A stretch of 64,000 bases of DNA from Microbispora oryzae (GCF_017896165.1 NZ_JAFCNB010000021.1:56916-120915); one strand, 5' to 3'. Counted from the first letter of the stretch, positions 44,061 through 52,816 are shown. Notes: generated by a model not told the origin, from the letters alone. Translations and numbers: made by a program.

Positions 44061-44497
44061 GACTCCTCCGCGTCCGCGCGGCCTGCCTCCCAGGCGCTCG
44101 TGGCCGCTGGAGGCACGTCCGGCTCGTGGTCGGTTCGCGGGGGCTCGGCGGGCCGGGCGAACGCCTCCTGGCGCGCCTGCACCCGGGCGGCCAGCAACTC
44201 GGTGACCCGCTGCTCCAGCACCGCGATCCGGCTGTCGCGCTCGTCAAGCGCGAGAGCCACCCGCTGGAGCGTCTGGTCGACGAGATGGGTGTTGTAACCC
44301 ACCAGGCCGACCGGGAGCTCTAACCCGAGGATGTCCGCCGCCGCCAGCCGGCTCCCCTCGGGCAGGTCGAGCGGCGGGGCGTCGGGGGGAAACTCCGCCA
44401 TCTCTCCGCCGTGTCCCAGGGAGACCATCATCACGCAGGCGACGACGGCGAGCCCGGCGATGACGAGTACGACCAGCACATACGAATCGTGCCACAA
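44054..44497 (-). CDS. DivIVA-domain membrane protein
   Basis: The 147-residue protein has an N-terminal membrane helix (SYVLVVLVIAGLAVVACVMM), a Pro/Asp linker, and GLVGYNTHLVDQTLQRVALA followed by a coiled-coil segment (DERDSRIAVLEQRVTELLAAR). The GYN...VD..L pattern is the DivIVA/Wag31 N-terminal motif, here behind a membrane anchor. Such short proteins often accompany tag in actinobacteria; a role at the membrane in growth or division is possible. It overlaps tag by 7 bp. Confidence 0.82.
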   Translation of the reverse strand: MWHDSYVLVVLVIAGLAVVACVMMVSLGHGGEMAEFPPDAPPLDLPEGSRLAAADILGLELPVGLVGYNTHLVDQTLQRVALALDERDSRIAVLEQRVTELLAARVQARQEAFARPAEPPRTDHEPDVPPAATSAWEAGRADAEESW

Positions 44498-44539
44498 GTC
44501 GTATGCGGGCGAGCGGGAGTCGCCTGTCCGGGGCCGGGT

Positions 44540-45118
44540 TCAGGACTCACCGATCTCCTCCCCCGTGGGGCTGAGACGGGCGGCCGGCTTCTCCAGCAGG
44601 TCGAGCGCCTCGTCCACCGATGTCGCCCAGGAGATCGCGTCGAAGACGTTCGGCCTGGTGAAGCCGTTCGTGTACATGTCGTCCACCAGCTGCCGCAGCG
44701 GGCCGTACAGACCCCAGGGGTCGAGGACGACCAGCGGACGCTCGTGCAGGCCGAGTACGCGCGAGGTCCAGATCTCGAACAGCTCCTCCAGGGTGCCGAT
44801 GCCGCCCGGCAGCACGAGGAACGCGTCCGCCCGGGCGTCCATGACCCCCTTGCGCTCCCGCATGTCGGCCGTGACGATCAGCTCGTCGGAGTCGGTGTCG
44901 GCGATCTCGACGTCCACCAGCGCCTGGGGGATGACGCCGACCGTGTGGGCGCCATGGCGGCGGGCCGCCCGGGCGACCTCGCCCATGCAGGAGACGATGG
45001 CGCCGCCGGTGACCAGGCCGTGGCCGCGGCGGCCGATCTCCGCGCCCACCTCTCCGGCGAGTTCGACGTACCTGTGGTCGATCTTCTGACTGGAGGCGCA
45101 GAAAACGCAGATGAACAC
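44540..45118 (-). CDS. LOG family protein (cytokinin riboside phosphoribohydrolase-like), copy 1
   Basis: The 192-residue Rossmann-fold protein begins MFICVFCASS and has the catalytic LOG signature PGGIGTLEEL (about 101-110). The phosphate loop is TGGAIVSCMGEVARAA instead of the usual GGGxxGLMG. Family members release adenine-type bases from nucleoside 5'-monophosphates. The next gene encodes a second LOG protein of different length; the two are separated by 13 bp and read in the same direction. Confidence 0.9.
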   Translation of the reverse strand: MFICVFCASSQKIDHRYVELAGEVGAEIGRRGHGLVTGGAIVSCMGEVARAARRHGAHTVGVIPQALVDVEIADTDSDELIVTADMRERKGVMDARADAFLVLPGGIGTLEELFEIWTSRVLGLHERPLVVLDPWGLYGPLRQLVDDMYTNGFTRPNVFDAISWATSVDEALDLLEKPAARLSPTGEEIGES

Positions 45119-45131
45119 GGCGCAACCCTAC

Positions 45132-45890
45132 TCAGCCGCCGGACTCCCGGTCGGTACGGGTGCTGTCGGCCTCGACGATGATCCGCACGGCCTCGTCGGG
45201 GTCGTCGGTGAGCGAGATCAGGTCGAGGTCCTTCGGGGAGATCTTGCCGACCGCCTCCAGGCTCTCCCTGATCCAGTCGATCAGCGGCGTCCAGAACCGC
45301 ACTCCCATGAGGATCACCGGGAACGAGGTGACCTTGCGGGTCTGGACCAGGGTGAGGGCCTCGAACAGCTCGTCGAGGGTGCCGAACCCGCCCGGCAGCG
45401 TGACGAAGCCGCACGCGTACTTGACGAACATCGTCTTGCGGACGAAGAAGTAGCGGAACTCCACGCCGAGGTCGACGTAGTCGTTGAGCCGCTGCTCGTG
45501 CGGCAGTTCGATGCCGAGCCCGACGGAGACCCCGCCGGCCTCCAGCGCGCCCTTGTTCGCCGCCTCCATGACGCCCGGCCCGCCACCGGTGATCACGGCG
45601 TATCCGGCCTCGGCCAGCGCGCCGCCCAGGCGTTCGCCGAGCTTGTAGTCGGGGTCCTCGGGGGAGGTGCGGGCGGACCCGAACACGGTGACGGCGGGGG
45701 GCAGATCGGCGAGGGCGCCGAAGCCCTCGACGAACTCCGACTGGATGCGCAGGACCCGCCAGGGGTCCTCGTGCAGCCAGCCCGTGGGGCCCTTGCGGTC
45801 GAGGAGTCGCTGGTCGTAGGTGGAGTCGGGGACGAGGTCGCCGCGGACGAGGGAAGGACCCTGGCGGCGTTCCGGCCTCATGTGCTTCAT
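45132..45890 (-). CDS. LOG family protein, copy 2
   Basis: The 252-residue protein has a longer N-terminus (MKHMRPERRQGPSLVRGDLV) than copy 1, then VTVFGSARTSPEDP, the phosphate loop ITGGGPGVMEAANKGA and the catalytic PGGFGTLDELFEA. This longer LOG subtype is found next to dapE in many actinomycetes. The ATG at 45890 is chosen; the long upstream frame has no coding character. It probably has nucleoside-monophosphate hydrolase activity. Confidence 0.92.
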   Translation of the reverse strand: MKHMRPERRQGPSLVRGDLVPDSTYDQRLLDRKGPTGWLHEDPWRVLRIQSEFVEGFGALADLPPAVTVFGSARTSPEDPDYKLGERLGGALAEAGYAVITGGGPGVMEAANKGALEAGGVSVGLGIELPHEQRLNDYVDLGVEFRYFFVRKTMFVKYACGFVTLPGGFGTLDELFEALTLVQTRKVTSFPVILMGVRFWTPLIDWIRESLEAVGKISPKDLDLISLTDDPDEAVRIIVEADSTRTDRESGG

Positions 45891-46065
45891 GACGCTCACG
45901 CTAACGGGAAGGATCGGACGTCGGGCGCGCCCGGTCCGGGTCCACGTCCACGAGCGCGCCCGGGGCCGCGTCCGCGCCAGGGGAAGAATCTTGAAATTCC
46001 GTTGGACCCGAGGGAACCGGCGCGCGGGGGCGGCCCGTCTAAGAGACGAGGGTGCTGCTCGGGAC

Positions 46066-46111
46066 GAAAGTGGCTTTCCCCGCCAAATGGCCGGCGAGGA
46101 GAGCCACTTTC
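46066..46111 (-). terminator. Hairpin downstream of dapE
   Basis: GAAAGTGGCT (46066-46075) pairs with AGCCACTTTC (46102-46111), and the stem continues imperfectly through CCGCC/GGCG. It begins 61 nt past the dapE stop on the minus strand and before the LOG gene promoter region. Confidence 0.65.
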
Positions 46112-46172
46112 TCTTTCCGGCCCCTTCCCGCGCCGGGCCCATCCGACCGGCTCATCCGACCGCCCGGCCGGA

Positions 46173-47243
46173 TCACCCTGCGGAAACCGGCCCGGTCAGC
46201 CAGGCGGTGAGCCGCCGCTCGCTGTCCGCGATCCGGTCGAGGGCGACGTGTTCACCGGCGGTGTGGGCGAGGTTGGGATTCCCCGGGCCGCAGTTGACCG
46301 CGGGCACGCCGAGCGCGGAGAAGCGGGCCACGTCGGTCCAGCCCAGCTTGGCGCTGGGGGTGCCGCCGACCGCCGCCGCGAACGCCGCCGCCACGGGGTG
46401 GGTGAGGCCGGGACGGGCGGCCGGGGCGCCGTCGAGCAGCCGCACCTCGAAGCCCTCGAACAGACCGCGGACGTGGTCGAACGCCTTCTCGACGGTCAGA
46501 TCGGGCGCGAACCGGTAGTTCACGGTCACGACGCACTCGTCCGGGATGACGTTCCCGGCGACCCCGCCCCGGACGCCGACAGCGTTCAGTCCCTCGTGGA
46601 ACTCCAGGCCGTCCACGACGGGACGGCGGGCCTCATAACGCTCCAGGATGTCCAGGATCGGCCGGATCCCGTGGATGGCGTTGACGCCCTCCCACGACCT
46701 GGCGCTGTGGGCGCGCGCGCCGCGTGCGACGATCTCGGCCCGCAGCGTGCCCTGACAGCCGCCCTCGATCAGCCCGTTGGTGGGCTCCATCACGACCGCG
46801 AAGTCGCCGGCCAGCCACTCCGGGTGCTCACGGGTCAGCCTGAACAGCCCGCTGCGATCGGCCTCGATCTCCTCGCACTCGTAGAACACGAAGGTCAGGT
46901 CGCGGTTGGGGGTGTCGAGCAGGCACAGTTTCAGCTGCACGGCGACGCCGCTCTTCATGTCCGAGGTGCCACACCCGAACAGCAGCCCGTCCTCGACCCG
47001 GCTCGGCAGGTTGTCCGCCACGGGCACCGTGTCGATGTGGCCCGCGATCACGACGCGCTCGGGCCGCCCGAGGGAGGTGCGCGCCACCACGTTCTCGCCG
47101 ACCCGGTGCACCGTCAGGTGCCCAAGGGGGAGCAGGGCCTCCTCGATCGCGTCGGCGAGCGCCTTCTCGCCGCCGCTCACCGACTCGATGTCCACGAGTT
47201 GCGCCGTCAGCGCGCCCACGTCCTGGGCAAGGTCAAGCCGCAT
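46173..47243 (-). CDS. dapE: Succinyl-diaminopimelate desuccinylase
   Basis: The 356-residue M20 enzyme has metal ligands in AGHIDTVPVADN (His, Asp), CGTSDMKSGVAV (Asp) and YECEEIEADRSG (catalytic and metal Glu), and a late His in AHTAGEHVALD. It hydrolyses N-succinyl-LL-diaminopimelate in lysine and peptidoglycan precursor synthesis. The ATG at 47243 (MRLDLAQDVG) is the family start. The dapC gene is about 1.5 kb upstream in the same direction, so the pathway genes are clustered. Confidence 0.94.
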   Translation of the reverse strand: MRLDLAQDVGALTAQLVDIESVSGGEKALADAIEEALLPLGHLTVHRVGENVVARTSLGRPERVVIAGHIDTVPVADNLPSRVEDGLLFGCGTSDMKSGVAVQLKLCLLDTPNRDLTFVFYECEEIEADRSGLFRLTREHPEWLAGDFAVVMEPTNGLIEGGCQGTLRAEIVARGARAHSARSWEGVNAIHGIRPILDILERYEARRPVVDGLEFHEGLNAVGVRGGVAGNVIPDECVVTVNYRFAPDLTVEKAFDHVRGLFEGFEVRLLDGAPAARPGLTHPVAAAFAAAVGGTPSAKLGWTDVARFSALGVPAVNCGPGNPNLAHTAGEHVALDRIADSERRLTAWLTGPVSAG

Positions 47244-47302
47244 GCTCCATGACCCTAGTGCCCCTCCCGTCGCCCGTGCTCCGCCGCGTCCCGCACAGGG
47301 GC

Positions 47303-48103
47303 TCACGCCACCTCGACGGATCCGTCGGCCTTGCGGTCCTTGCGCCAGCCGTCGTGCCCCGAGGCGGCCTTCCAGGTCACCCCGTCGAACCGCACGACGT
47401 TCAGGCCGTACTTCTGCGCGTAGGAGACGTACCAGGCGGCCACCAGCCAGCCCCGCCCGGACGGTGTGTCGGTGCCGAGCGCGCGGACGAGCTGCTTGCG
47501 CGCCGCCTCGGTGCGGGCCTTGACCGGCTTGTTCGGCGGCGGATACCAGCAGTGCACCGCCCGGGGGACCCGGCCGGTGAAGGCGCCCGAAAGGATCTTG
47601 GCGTCGACCTCGTGCATGGCGTAGGCCGACCCGTCGGCCGAGCGCTGCACGGCCTGGGCGGCCTCGTGCAGCGGCAGCGTCCGGTAGTGCTTCACCTTCT
47701 CCAGCGCCGCGAAGAACTTCTTGCTGGCGTAGACCGGATCCTGCAACTGGGCGGGCGTCCCCCAGCCCTGGGACGGGCGCTGCTGGAAGACGCCCACGGA
47801 GTCGCGGTCGCCGTACGGCAGGTTGGACAGCTTCGACTCCTGGATCGCGGTCACGTACGCGATCTCCAGCGCGCGCTCCGGCAGCTTGCGCCGGGCCGCC
47901 ACGGCCGCGATGGTGGCGGCCACCTGCGCCTGCTCGATGTCGAGATCGAGCTGCCCCTGGGATGTGGCGACCAGGCAGTGCTCGCCCAGCGCGAACGGCT
48001 GCGCCTTCTTCATCAGGTGATAGGCCCCGTAGAAGATGGCGGCGGCCAGCAGGACGACGATGACCACGACGGTCAGGGTTGTTCTGGACGGTCGCCGGCT
48101 CAC
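47303..48103 (-). CDS. Membrane-anchored lysozyme/transglycosylase-like protein
   Basis: The 266-residue protein has an N-terminal membrane anchor (TLTVVVIVVLLAAAIFYGAY, about 9-28) and an extracytoplasmic domain with IAYVTAIQESKLSNLPYGDR and GVFQQRPSQGWGTPAQLQDP. The Glu in AIQESKL and the QQRPSQGWG segment resemble lysozyme-like or SLT-type folds of actinobacterial hypothetical proteins. Activity on peptidoglycan is likely but not proven by sequence. It lies between dapE and the DUF4178 gene, all co-directional. Confidence 0.75.
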   Translation of the reverse strand: MSRRPSRTTLTVVVIVVLLAAAIFYGAYHLMKKAQPFALGEHCLVATSQGQLDLDIEQAQVAATIAAVAARRKLPERALEIAYVTAIQESKLSNLPYGDRDSVGVFQQRPSQGWGTPAQLQDPVYASKKFFAALEKVKHYRTLPLHEAAQAVQRSADGSAYAMHEVDAKILSGAFTGRVPRAVHCWYPPPNKPVKARTEAARKQLVRALGTDTPSGRGWLVAAWYVSYAQKYGLNVVRFDGVTWKAASGHDGWRKDRKADGSVEVA

Positions 48104-48125
48104 GTGGCTGAACCTACCCGCTCGA

Positions 48126-48755
48126 TCAGGGCAGACGCTCCACGCGGATCGAGCCCGGGGTCAGCGGCCGGGCGTACGCGGACTCCCACTGGCCGCCCTG
48201 CACCCGCTGGAACGACAGGAGACGGCCGTCGGCGGCCCGGTAGTCCGCGTAGTCGAGCAGGCCGCGCTCCGGCAGCCCGGTCCGCCCTTCCGAGCGGAAG
48301 GCGGCGGTGCCGCGTTCGTAGGGCTCGAACTCCACGCCGTCGACGATCAGCATGTGCTTCGCCGGCACCATGCCCTGAGTCGGGACGTCGGTCCAGAGGA
48401 GCACCTCCAGGTGGCGGGGCTGTCCTTCGGCCTGCCGCTCCTCGACGGACAGCCAGTTGTAGCTCCGACCGTCGTCGTCCAGCAGGTAGTCGGTCCACTG
48501 GTCGCCCTGCACGCTGCAGTAGAGCGCGCCGACGGCGCGGTAGCGGGCCGCCTCGACGTAGACGGTGTCGCCGACCTTGATGCCCCGGGGATCGAAGTAG
48601 CCCGGGTCATCGGCCGCCGCCCGCCCCTGGGGCTCCTCGCCGGGGGGCCGGGGCACGGGTCTGGGCACCCGGCTCCGCCGCCCGCCGATCATGTACGCGC
48701 CCAGCACGACGGCGACCGTGGCCAGGGCGATCACGAACACGATCGCTGTCGTCAT
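48126..48755 (-). CDS. DUF4178 family membrane protein
   Basis: The 209-residue protein begins MTTAIVFVIALATVAVVLGA, one membrane helix, and follows with a beta-rich DUF4178 domain (GDTVYVEAARYRAVGALYCS, YLLDDDGRSYNWLSVEE, LEVLLWTDVP). The domain is likely cytoplasmic or periplasmic binding; no catalytic residues are evident. It is between dapC and the transglycosylase-like gene and reads in the same direction. Confidence 0.85.
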   Translation of the reverse strand: MTTAIVFVIALATVAVVLGAYMIGGRRSRVPRPVPRPPGEEPQGRAAADDPGYFDPRGIKVGDTVYVEAARYRAVGALYCSVQGDQWTDYLLDDDGRSYNWLSVEERQAEGQPRHLEVLLWTDVPTQGMVPAKHMLIVDGVEFEPYERGTAAFRSEGRTGLPERGLLDYADYRAADGRLLSFQRVQGGQWESAYARPLTPGSIRVERLP

Positions 48756-48766
48756 GGCGCGCGATC

Positions 48767-49846
48767 CTACTGGAGGCGGGTCACCGCCGCATCGATACGT
48801 TCGTCGGTGGCGGTGATCGCGACCCTGATGTGCTCGCGTCCGGCCGGGCCGTAGAAGTCGCCCGGCGCCACCAGGATGCCGCGGTCGGCCAGCTCCCTGA
48901 CCTGGTCCCAGCATCCGGTGCCGTTCGTGGCCCACAGGTAGAGCCCGGCGGAGGAGTGCTCGATCCGCCAGCCCGCCCGTTCGAGCGCGGGCCGCAGCAC
49001 GGCCCGGCGCCGCGCGTAGCGCTCCCGCTGCTCGTCGGCGTGCCGGTCGTCGGAGAGCGCCGCGGCCATCGCCGCCTGCACGGGGGCCGGCACGATCATG
49101 CCCGCGTGCTTGCGGATCTCAAGCAGGCGCTTGATCAGTGTGGGGTCGCCCGCGACGAACGCCGCCCGGTAGCCGGCGAGGTTGGACCGCTTGGACAGCG
49201 AGTGGACCGCCAGCAGGCCCTCGTAGGAGCCGCCGCAGACGTCGGGGTGCAGCACGGAGACCGGCCGGTCCTCCCAGCCGAGCTCGATGTAGCACTCGTC
49301 GGACGCGACGACCGCGCCCCGCTCGCGGGCCCAGGCCACGACCTTGCGCAGGTGCTCCGCCGGGAGCACCCTGCCGGTCGGGTTGGACGGCGAGTTCACC
49401 CAGACGAGCGGCACGCGCTCCGGGCCGAGCGCGAGCAGGCCGTCCGACGCGTACGGCTCGGCCCCGGCGATCCGGGCGCCGACGTCATAGGTGGGGTAGG
49501 CCAGCTCGGGGAACACCACCCGGTCGCCCGGCCCTGCGCCGAGCAGCGTGGGCAGCCAGGCCACCAGTTCCTTGGAACCGATCGTGGGCAGCACGTCGGC
49601 CGGGTCGACCGTCACGCCGTGCCGTCGCCGAAGCCAGCCGGCGGCGGCCGCACGCAGCTCCGCCGTGCCGTAGGTCTGGGGATATCCCGGACTGTCGGCG
49701 GCCCCCGCGAGTGCCTCCCGTACGACCTGCGGCACGGAATCGACCGGCGTGCCGACCGACAGGTCGACGATCCCTCCGGAATGGCTCCGCGCCACGTCCT
49801 GGTACGGCGTCAGCCGATCCCACGGGAAGTCCGGCAACGCGATCAA
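48767..49846 (-). CDS. dapC: Succinyldiaminopimelate transaminase (class I/II aminotransferase)
   Basis: The 359-residue PLP enzyme has VNSPSNPTGRVLP (Asn), VASDECYIEL (Asp/Tyr), the lysine motif HSLSKRSNLAGYRAAF (Schiff-base Lys) and the C-terminal Arg in REHIRVAITA. It converts N-succinyl-2-amino-6-ketopimelate to N-succinyl-LL-diaminopimelate, the step before DapE. The frame starts at TTG with GGGGGA upstream. It follows fdxA in the usual actinobacterial order fdxA-dapC. Confidence 0.93.
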   Translation of the reverse strand: MIALPDFPWDRLTPYQDVARSHSGGIVDLSVGTPVDSVPQVVREALAGAADSPGYPQTYGTAELRAAAAGWLRRRHGVTVDPADVLPTIGSKELVAWLPTLLGAGPGDRVVFPELAYPTYDVGARIAGAEPYASDGLLALGPERVPLVWVNSPSNPTGRVLPAEHLRKVVAWARERGAVVASDECYIELGWEDRPVSVLHPDVCGGSYEGLLAVHSLSKRSNLAGYRAAFVAGDPTLIKRLLEIRKHAGMIVPAPVQAAMAAALSDDRHADEQRERYARRRAVLRPALERAGWRIEHSSAGLYLWATNGTGCWDQVRELADRGILVAPGDFYGPAGREHIRVAITATDERIDAAVTRLQ

Positions 49847-49952
49847 GAAAAATCCCCCGCTCCTGACGGACGCGCCGACACGGCGCCGTCACCCGGCCCG
49901 TCCGGCCGACGCGATCCCACGACGGTGAGATCGCCCGGCCGTCCTCATTCGA

Positions 49953-50279
49953 TCAGTGGTCCTCGCCCTGCGGCGGGAGCGCCGCCACCAGGGGGTGGTC
50001 CTTCTCGATCTTCCCGACCTTCGAGGCGCCGCCGGGCGAGCCCAGCTCCTCGAAGAAGTCGACGTTGGCCTTGTAGAAGTCCTTCCACTGCTCGGGAAGG
50101 TCGTCTTCGTAGAAGATCGCCTCCACCGGGCAGACCGGCTCGCATGCCCCGCAGTCCACGCACTCGTCGGGGTGGATGTAGAGCATGCGCTCGCCCTCGT
50201 AGATGCAATCGACGGGGCATTCCTCGATGCACGCCTTGTCCAGGACGTCCACGCACGGCTGCGCGATGACGTACGTCAC
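49953..50279 (-). CDS. fdxA: 7Fe ferredoxin FdxA
   Basis: The 108-residue ferredoxin begins [20 protein letters not shown], with cysteines for a 3Fe-4S cluster in [17 protein letters not shown] and a 4Fe-4S cluster in [16 protein letters not shown]. The long C-terminal segment ([18 protein letters not shown]) is characteristic of mycobacterial and streptomycete FdxA, which donates electrons to P450s and other oxidoreductases. It precedes dapC by about 106 bp. Confidence 0.96.
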   Translation of the reverse strand: MTYVIAQPCVDVLDKACIEECPVDCIYEGERMLYIHPDECVDCGACEPVCPVEAIFYEDDLPEQWKDFYKANVDFFEELGSPGGASKVGKIEKDHPLVAALPPQGEDH

Positions 50280-50375
50280 CTCGGGCTCCTTCTGGTTTGC
50301 ACGACTCGACCGCGGTTGCTAGCCCTAGTATTGCGGTGCCCGGCCGTCGGCAGGAACAGGAGGGGCCCAAACCCA

Positions 50376-50597
50376 GTGAGCCCACAGCCCGGACCCCGCT
50401 ACGTGATCTCCATCACCCCCGCCGACGTGGGGCGAAGGGTCACCACGCGACGCAGGGTTCCAGGTGGCCTGAGCGACGCCGTCGGCGTGTTGGAAGCCTG
50501 GCGCGACGGCGCGCTGACCGTGCGCAAACGGGACGGCACCCTCGTCGAGATCCCCGAGGAGACACTGGTCGCCGCCCGGGTCGTACCCGAACGCTGA
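50376..50597 (+). CDS. Stand-alone SH3-like domain (N-terminal part of Rv0428c-type acetyltransferases)
   Basis: The 73-residue protein (SPQPGPRYVISITPADVGRR ... VRKRDGTLVEIPEETLVAAR) matches the N-terminal small beta-barrel of actinobacterial GNAT enzymes of the Rv0428c type. The DNA after its stop (50598-50716) holds direct repeats and no GNAT domain, so it is either a natural short protein or what remains of a truncated fusion. The GTG at 50376 follows AGGAGGGG by 11 nt. It is divergent from fdxA. Confidence 0.65.
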   Translation: MSPQPGPRYVISITPADVGRRVTTRRRVPGGLSDAVGVLEAWRDGALTVRKRDGTLVEIPEETLVAARVVPER

Positions 50598-50608
50598 AGG
50601 CCCGCTTA

Positions 50609-50675
50609 GGTAACGCACCCGCGCGAGGTAACACACCCGCGCGCTGACGGCCCGCCTCGGTAACGCACCCGCGCG
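50609..50675 (+). repeat. Three 17-bp direct repeats
   Basis: GGTAACGCACCCGCGCG occurs at 50609-50625 and 50659-50675, with a one-base variant (GGTAACACACCCGCGCG) at 50627-50643. The first and third copies extend leftward into the shared GGCCCGC, about 50 bp apart. They fill the gap between the SH3-like gene stop and the lipoprotein gene. Confidence 0.8.
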
Positions 50676-50716
50676 CCTCCTCGACCCGTGCCGCACGATC
50701 GCGGAACATACGCAGC

Positions 50717-51802
50717 GTGACCAAACGTGCCTGCGCTGTAGTCGCGATGCTCGCCTCGGTGACCGCCGCGTGCTCCCACCCGGCCGCCGACAAGCCGCTT
50801 CCGCCGTTGAACCCCCGGGCGACGAGTCTCGGCTCCGGGTTCGGCACGATGGACCGGCTGGTCGAGGCCGCGCGTCACGAGGGCGTGCTGAACGTCGTGG
50901 GGCTGCCGCGCACCTGGGCCGGTTACGGGGAGATCATCGACCGCTTCTCCGGCAAGTACGGCATCAAGGTGGTCTCCACCGCCCCCGAGGCGTCCAGCAA
51001 GCAGGAGATCGACCTCGCGGCGGCGCGCGGGAACGGCAAGGACGCCCCCGACGTGCTCGACCTGTCGATGGACGTCGCGGTGGCCAACGCCAAGCGGTTC
51101 GCGCCGTACAAGGTCTCCACCTGGTCCGACATCCCCGACGACCTGAAGGACGCCACGGGCCGGTGGTTCGGCGCGTACGGCGGCTGCATGTCCATCGGCT
51201 ACGACCCCAGGAAGGTGCCCACGCCCGCCTCGTACGCCGCCCTGGCCCGGCCGGGCACCGTCGTGGCGCTGGCCGGCGACCCGCTGCGCGTGGCCTCCGC
51301 CTTCAGCGGCGTCATGGCCGCCTCGCTCAGCGGCGGCGAGCCGGACGCGGCCAAGGGCGTCGACCTGTTCGCCCGGCTGAAGAAGGGCGGCATGCTCGGC
51401 CAGCCCGAGCAGGCCACCGCCGTGGTCGACTGGGACTACATGAACGCCGCGAGGGCCGCCAGGGGCAAGGGCGGGGCGGCCTGGCGGGTCACCATCCCGG
51501 CGGGGACCGCGCTCGCCTCCTACTACGTGCAGGCGATCAACGCCCAGGCGCCGCATCCCGCGGCGGCCCGGCTCTGGACGGAGTTCCTGCTGTCCGACGA
51601 GGGCCAGAACCTCTACCTCAAGGCATTCGCCCGGCCCGCCCGGATGGAGGCGATGGAGATGCGCGGCAGCCTCGACGGCGACGCCGCGGAGAAGCTGCCC
51701 CAGGTGCCCGGCACACCGGTGATCCTCACGATCCCGCAGCAGGACCAGGCCAAGGCGTACCTCAAGACCCATTGGGCGCAGGCCGTCGGCCAGCCCGGCT
51801 GA
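50717..51802 (+). CDS. Extracellular solute-binding lipoprotein (orphan)
   Basis: The 361-residue protein has a lipoprotein signal (MTKRACAVVAMLASVTAACS, lipobox Cys at residue 19) and a class-II type binding-protein fold. Elements include DRLVEAARHEGVLNVVGLPR, IIDRFSGKYGIKV, DVLDLSMDVAVANAKRF and FLLSDEGQNLYLKAFARP. It resembles iron(III) or spermidine/putrescine-type binding proteins. No permease or ATPase gene lies nearby, so it is an orphan or works with a distant transporter. The start is a GTG; the 17-bp repeats lie upstream. Confidence 0.85.
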   Translation: MTKRACAVVAMLASVTAACSHPAADKPLPPLNPRATSLGSGFGTMDRLVEAARHEGVLNVVGLPRTWAGYGEIIDRFSGKYGIKVVSTAPEASSKQEIDLAAARGNGKDAPDVLDLSMDVAVANAKRFAPYKVSTWSDIPDDLKDATGRWFGAYGGCMSIGYDPRKVPTPASYAALARPGTVVALAGDPLRVASAFSGVMAASLSGGEPDAAKGVDLFARLKKGGMLGQPEQATAVVDWDYMNAARAARGKGGAAWRVTIPAGTALASYYVQAINAQAPHPAAARLWTEFLLSDEGQNLYLKAFARPARMEAMEMRGSLDGDAAEKLPQVPGTPVILTIPQQDQAKAYLKTHWAQAVGQPG

Positions 51803-52018
51803 GCGCCCCGGCGGGAGCGGCTGAGCGCCCGGACAGGGGTGGCGCGGCCCCGCCACCTGCGGCGCATCTCGGGTGGTCACCCGAAGCCCTACAGTGTGTC
51901 CTTGTCCCAGTGATCGCGGTCTGTTGATCGCGCGTCGGCATGGGATCGCGGCGACACGGACACCGGGCACGATGTGCCAGAAGGCGAGCCGATCTTGCGG
52001 TACGAAACCCCTGGTCTC

Positions 52019-52771
52019 ATGAGGTGGAACGCCCGCGCCTACGACAGCTCCTTCGGCTACGTCTCGGCGCACGGGGCGCCCCTGGTCGAGCTGCTCGACC
52101 CGCAGCCCGGGGAGCGCGTGCTCGACCTCGGCTGCGGCACCGGCGTGCTCACGGCCGACATCGCCTCCCGCGGGGCGTCCGTGCTGGGCATCGACGGCTC
52201 CCAGGCCATGATCGAGACCGCGATCGCCCAGCACCCGGGGCTCGACTTCACCGTCGGCGACGGGTACGACTTCACGGTGGCCCAGCCGTACGACGCCGTC
52301 TTCTCCAACGCGGCGCTCCACTGGATGAGCCGCGACCCCGAGGCCGTGATCGCCTGCGTGCGGATGGCCCTGCGGCCCGGCGGCCGGTTCGTGGCCGAGC
52401 TTGGCGGCGCGGGCAACTGCGCCGCGCTGACCTCCGCGCTGCTCACCGCCTGGCGGGAGTACGGCCTGGCGGAGCCGGAGCTGCCCTGGTACTTCCCGAC
52501 CCCCGCCCAGTACGCCCTGCGCCTGGAGAAGGGCGGCTTCGTCGTCCGGCTGCTGGAGTATTTCGACCGCCCCACCCCGTTGGACGAGTGCCCGAACGGC
52601 GCCGCCGACTGGGTGCGCATGTTCGCGGGCGCGCTCCTCGACCGGGTGCCTCCGGCGACCGTCGAGCCGCTGCTGCGCCGGGTCAACGAGCTCGCCGCGC
52701 CCGCGCTGCGCCGGGAGTCCGGCTGGATGGCCGACTACGTCCGCCTGCGTTTCGCCGCCGTGCGCCACTGA
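52019..52771 (+). CDS. Class I SAM-dependent methyltransferase (trans-aconitate methyltransferase-like)
   Basis: The 250-residue protein starts MRWNARAYDSSFGYVSAHGA and has motif I VLDLGCGTGVLTADI, LGIDGSQAMI and the post-II block YDAVFSNAALHWMSRD, typical of the trans-aconitate 2-methyltransferase/UbiE-like group. A GTG at 51974 would add 15 residues with the same frame. The substrate is not predictable. It stands immediately upstream of the paralogue-helicase module but with its own gap of 66 bp. Confidence 0.88.
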   Translation: MRWNARAYDSSFGYVSAHGAPLVELLDPQPGERVLDLGCGTGVLTADIASRGASVLGIDGSQAMIETAIAQHPGLDFTVGDGYDFTVAQPYDAVFSNAALHWMSRDPEAVIACVRMALRPGGRFVAELGGAGNCAALTSALLTAWREYGLAEPELPWYFPTPAQYALRLEKGGFVVRLLEYFDRPTPLDECPNGAADWVRMFAGALLDRVPPATVEPLLRRVNELAAPALRRESGWMADYVRLRFAAVRH

Positions 52772-52800
52772 CGAAACTCTCACCACGGCTGGGTGTTTTG

Positions 52801-52816
52801 CCAGACTATGGTCTGG
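52801..52816. promoter_or_regulatory. CCAGAC-TATG-GTCTGG palindrome before the first module gene
   Basis: A perfect 6-bp inverted repeat with a 4-bp centre lies 21 bp upstream of ATG 52838, overlapping the likely promoter and leader. The position fits an operator that blocks expression of the three-gene module, or a small hairpin near the ribosome site. Nothing else in the gap looks regulatory. Confidence 0.4.

Noticed and set aside
50609..50675. CRISPR array
   Set aside because: Only three 17-bp units, spacers of 1 and 15 bp, no cas genes.
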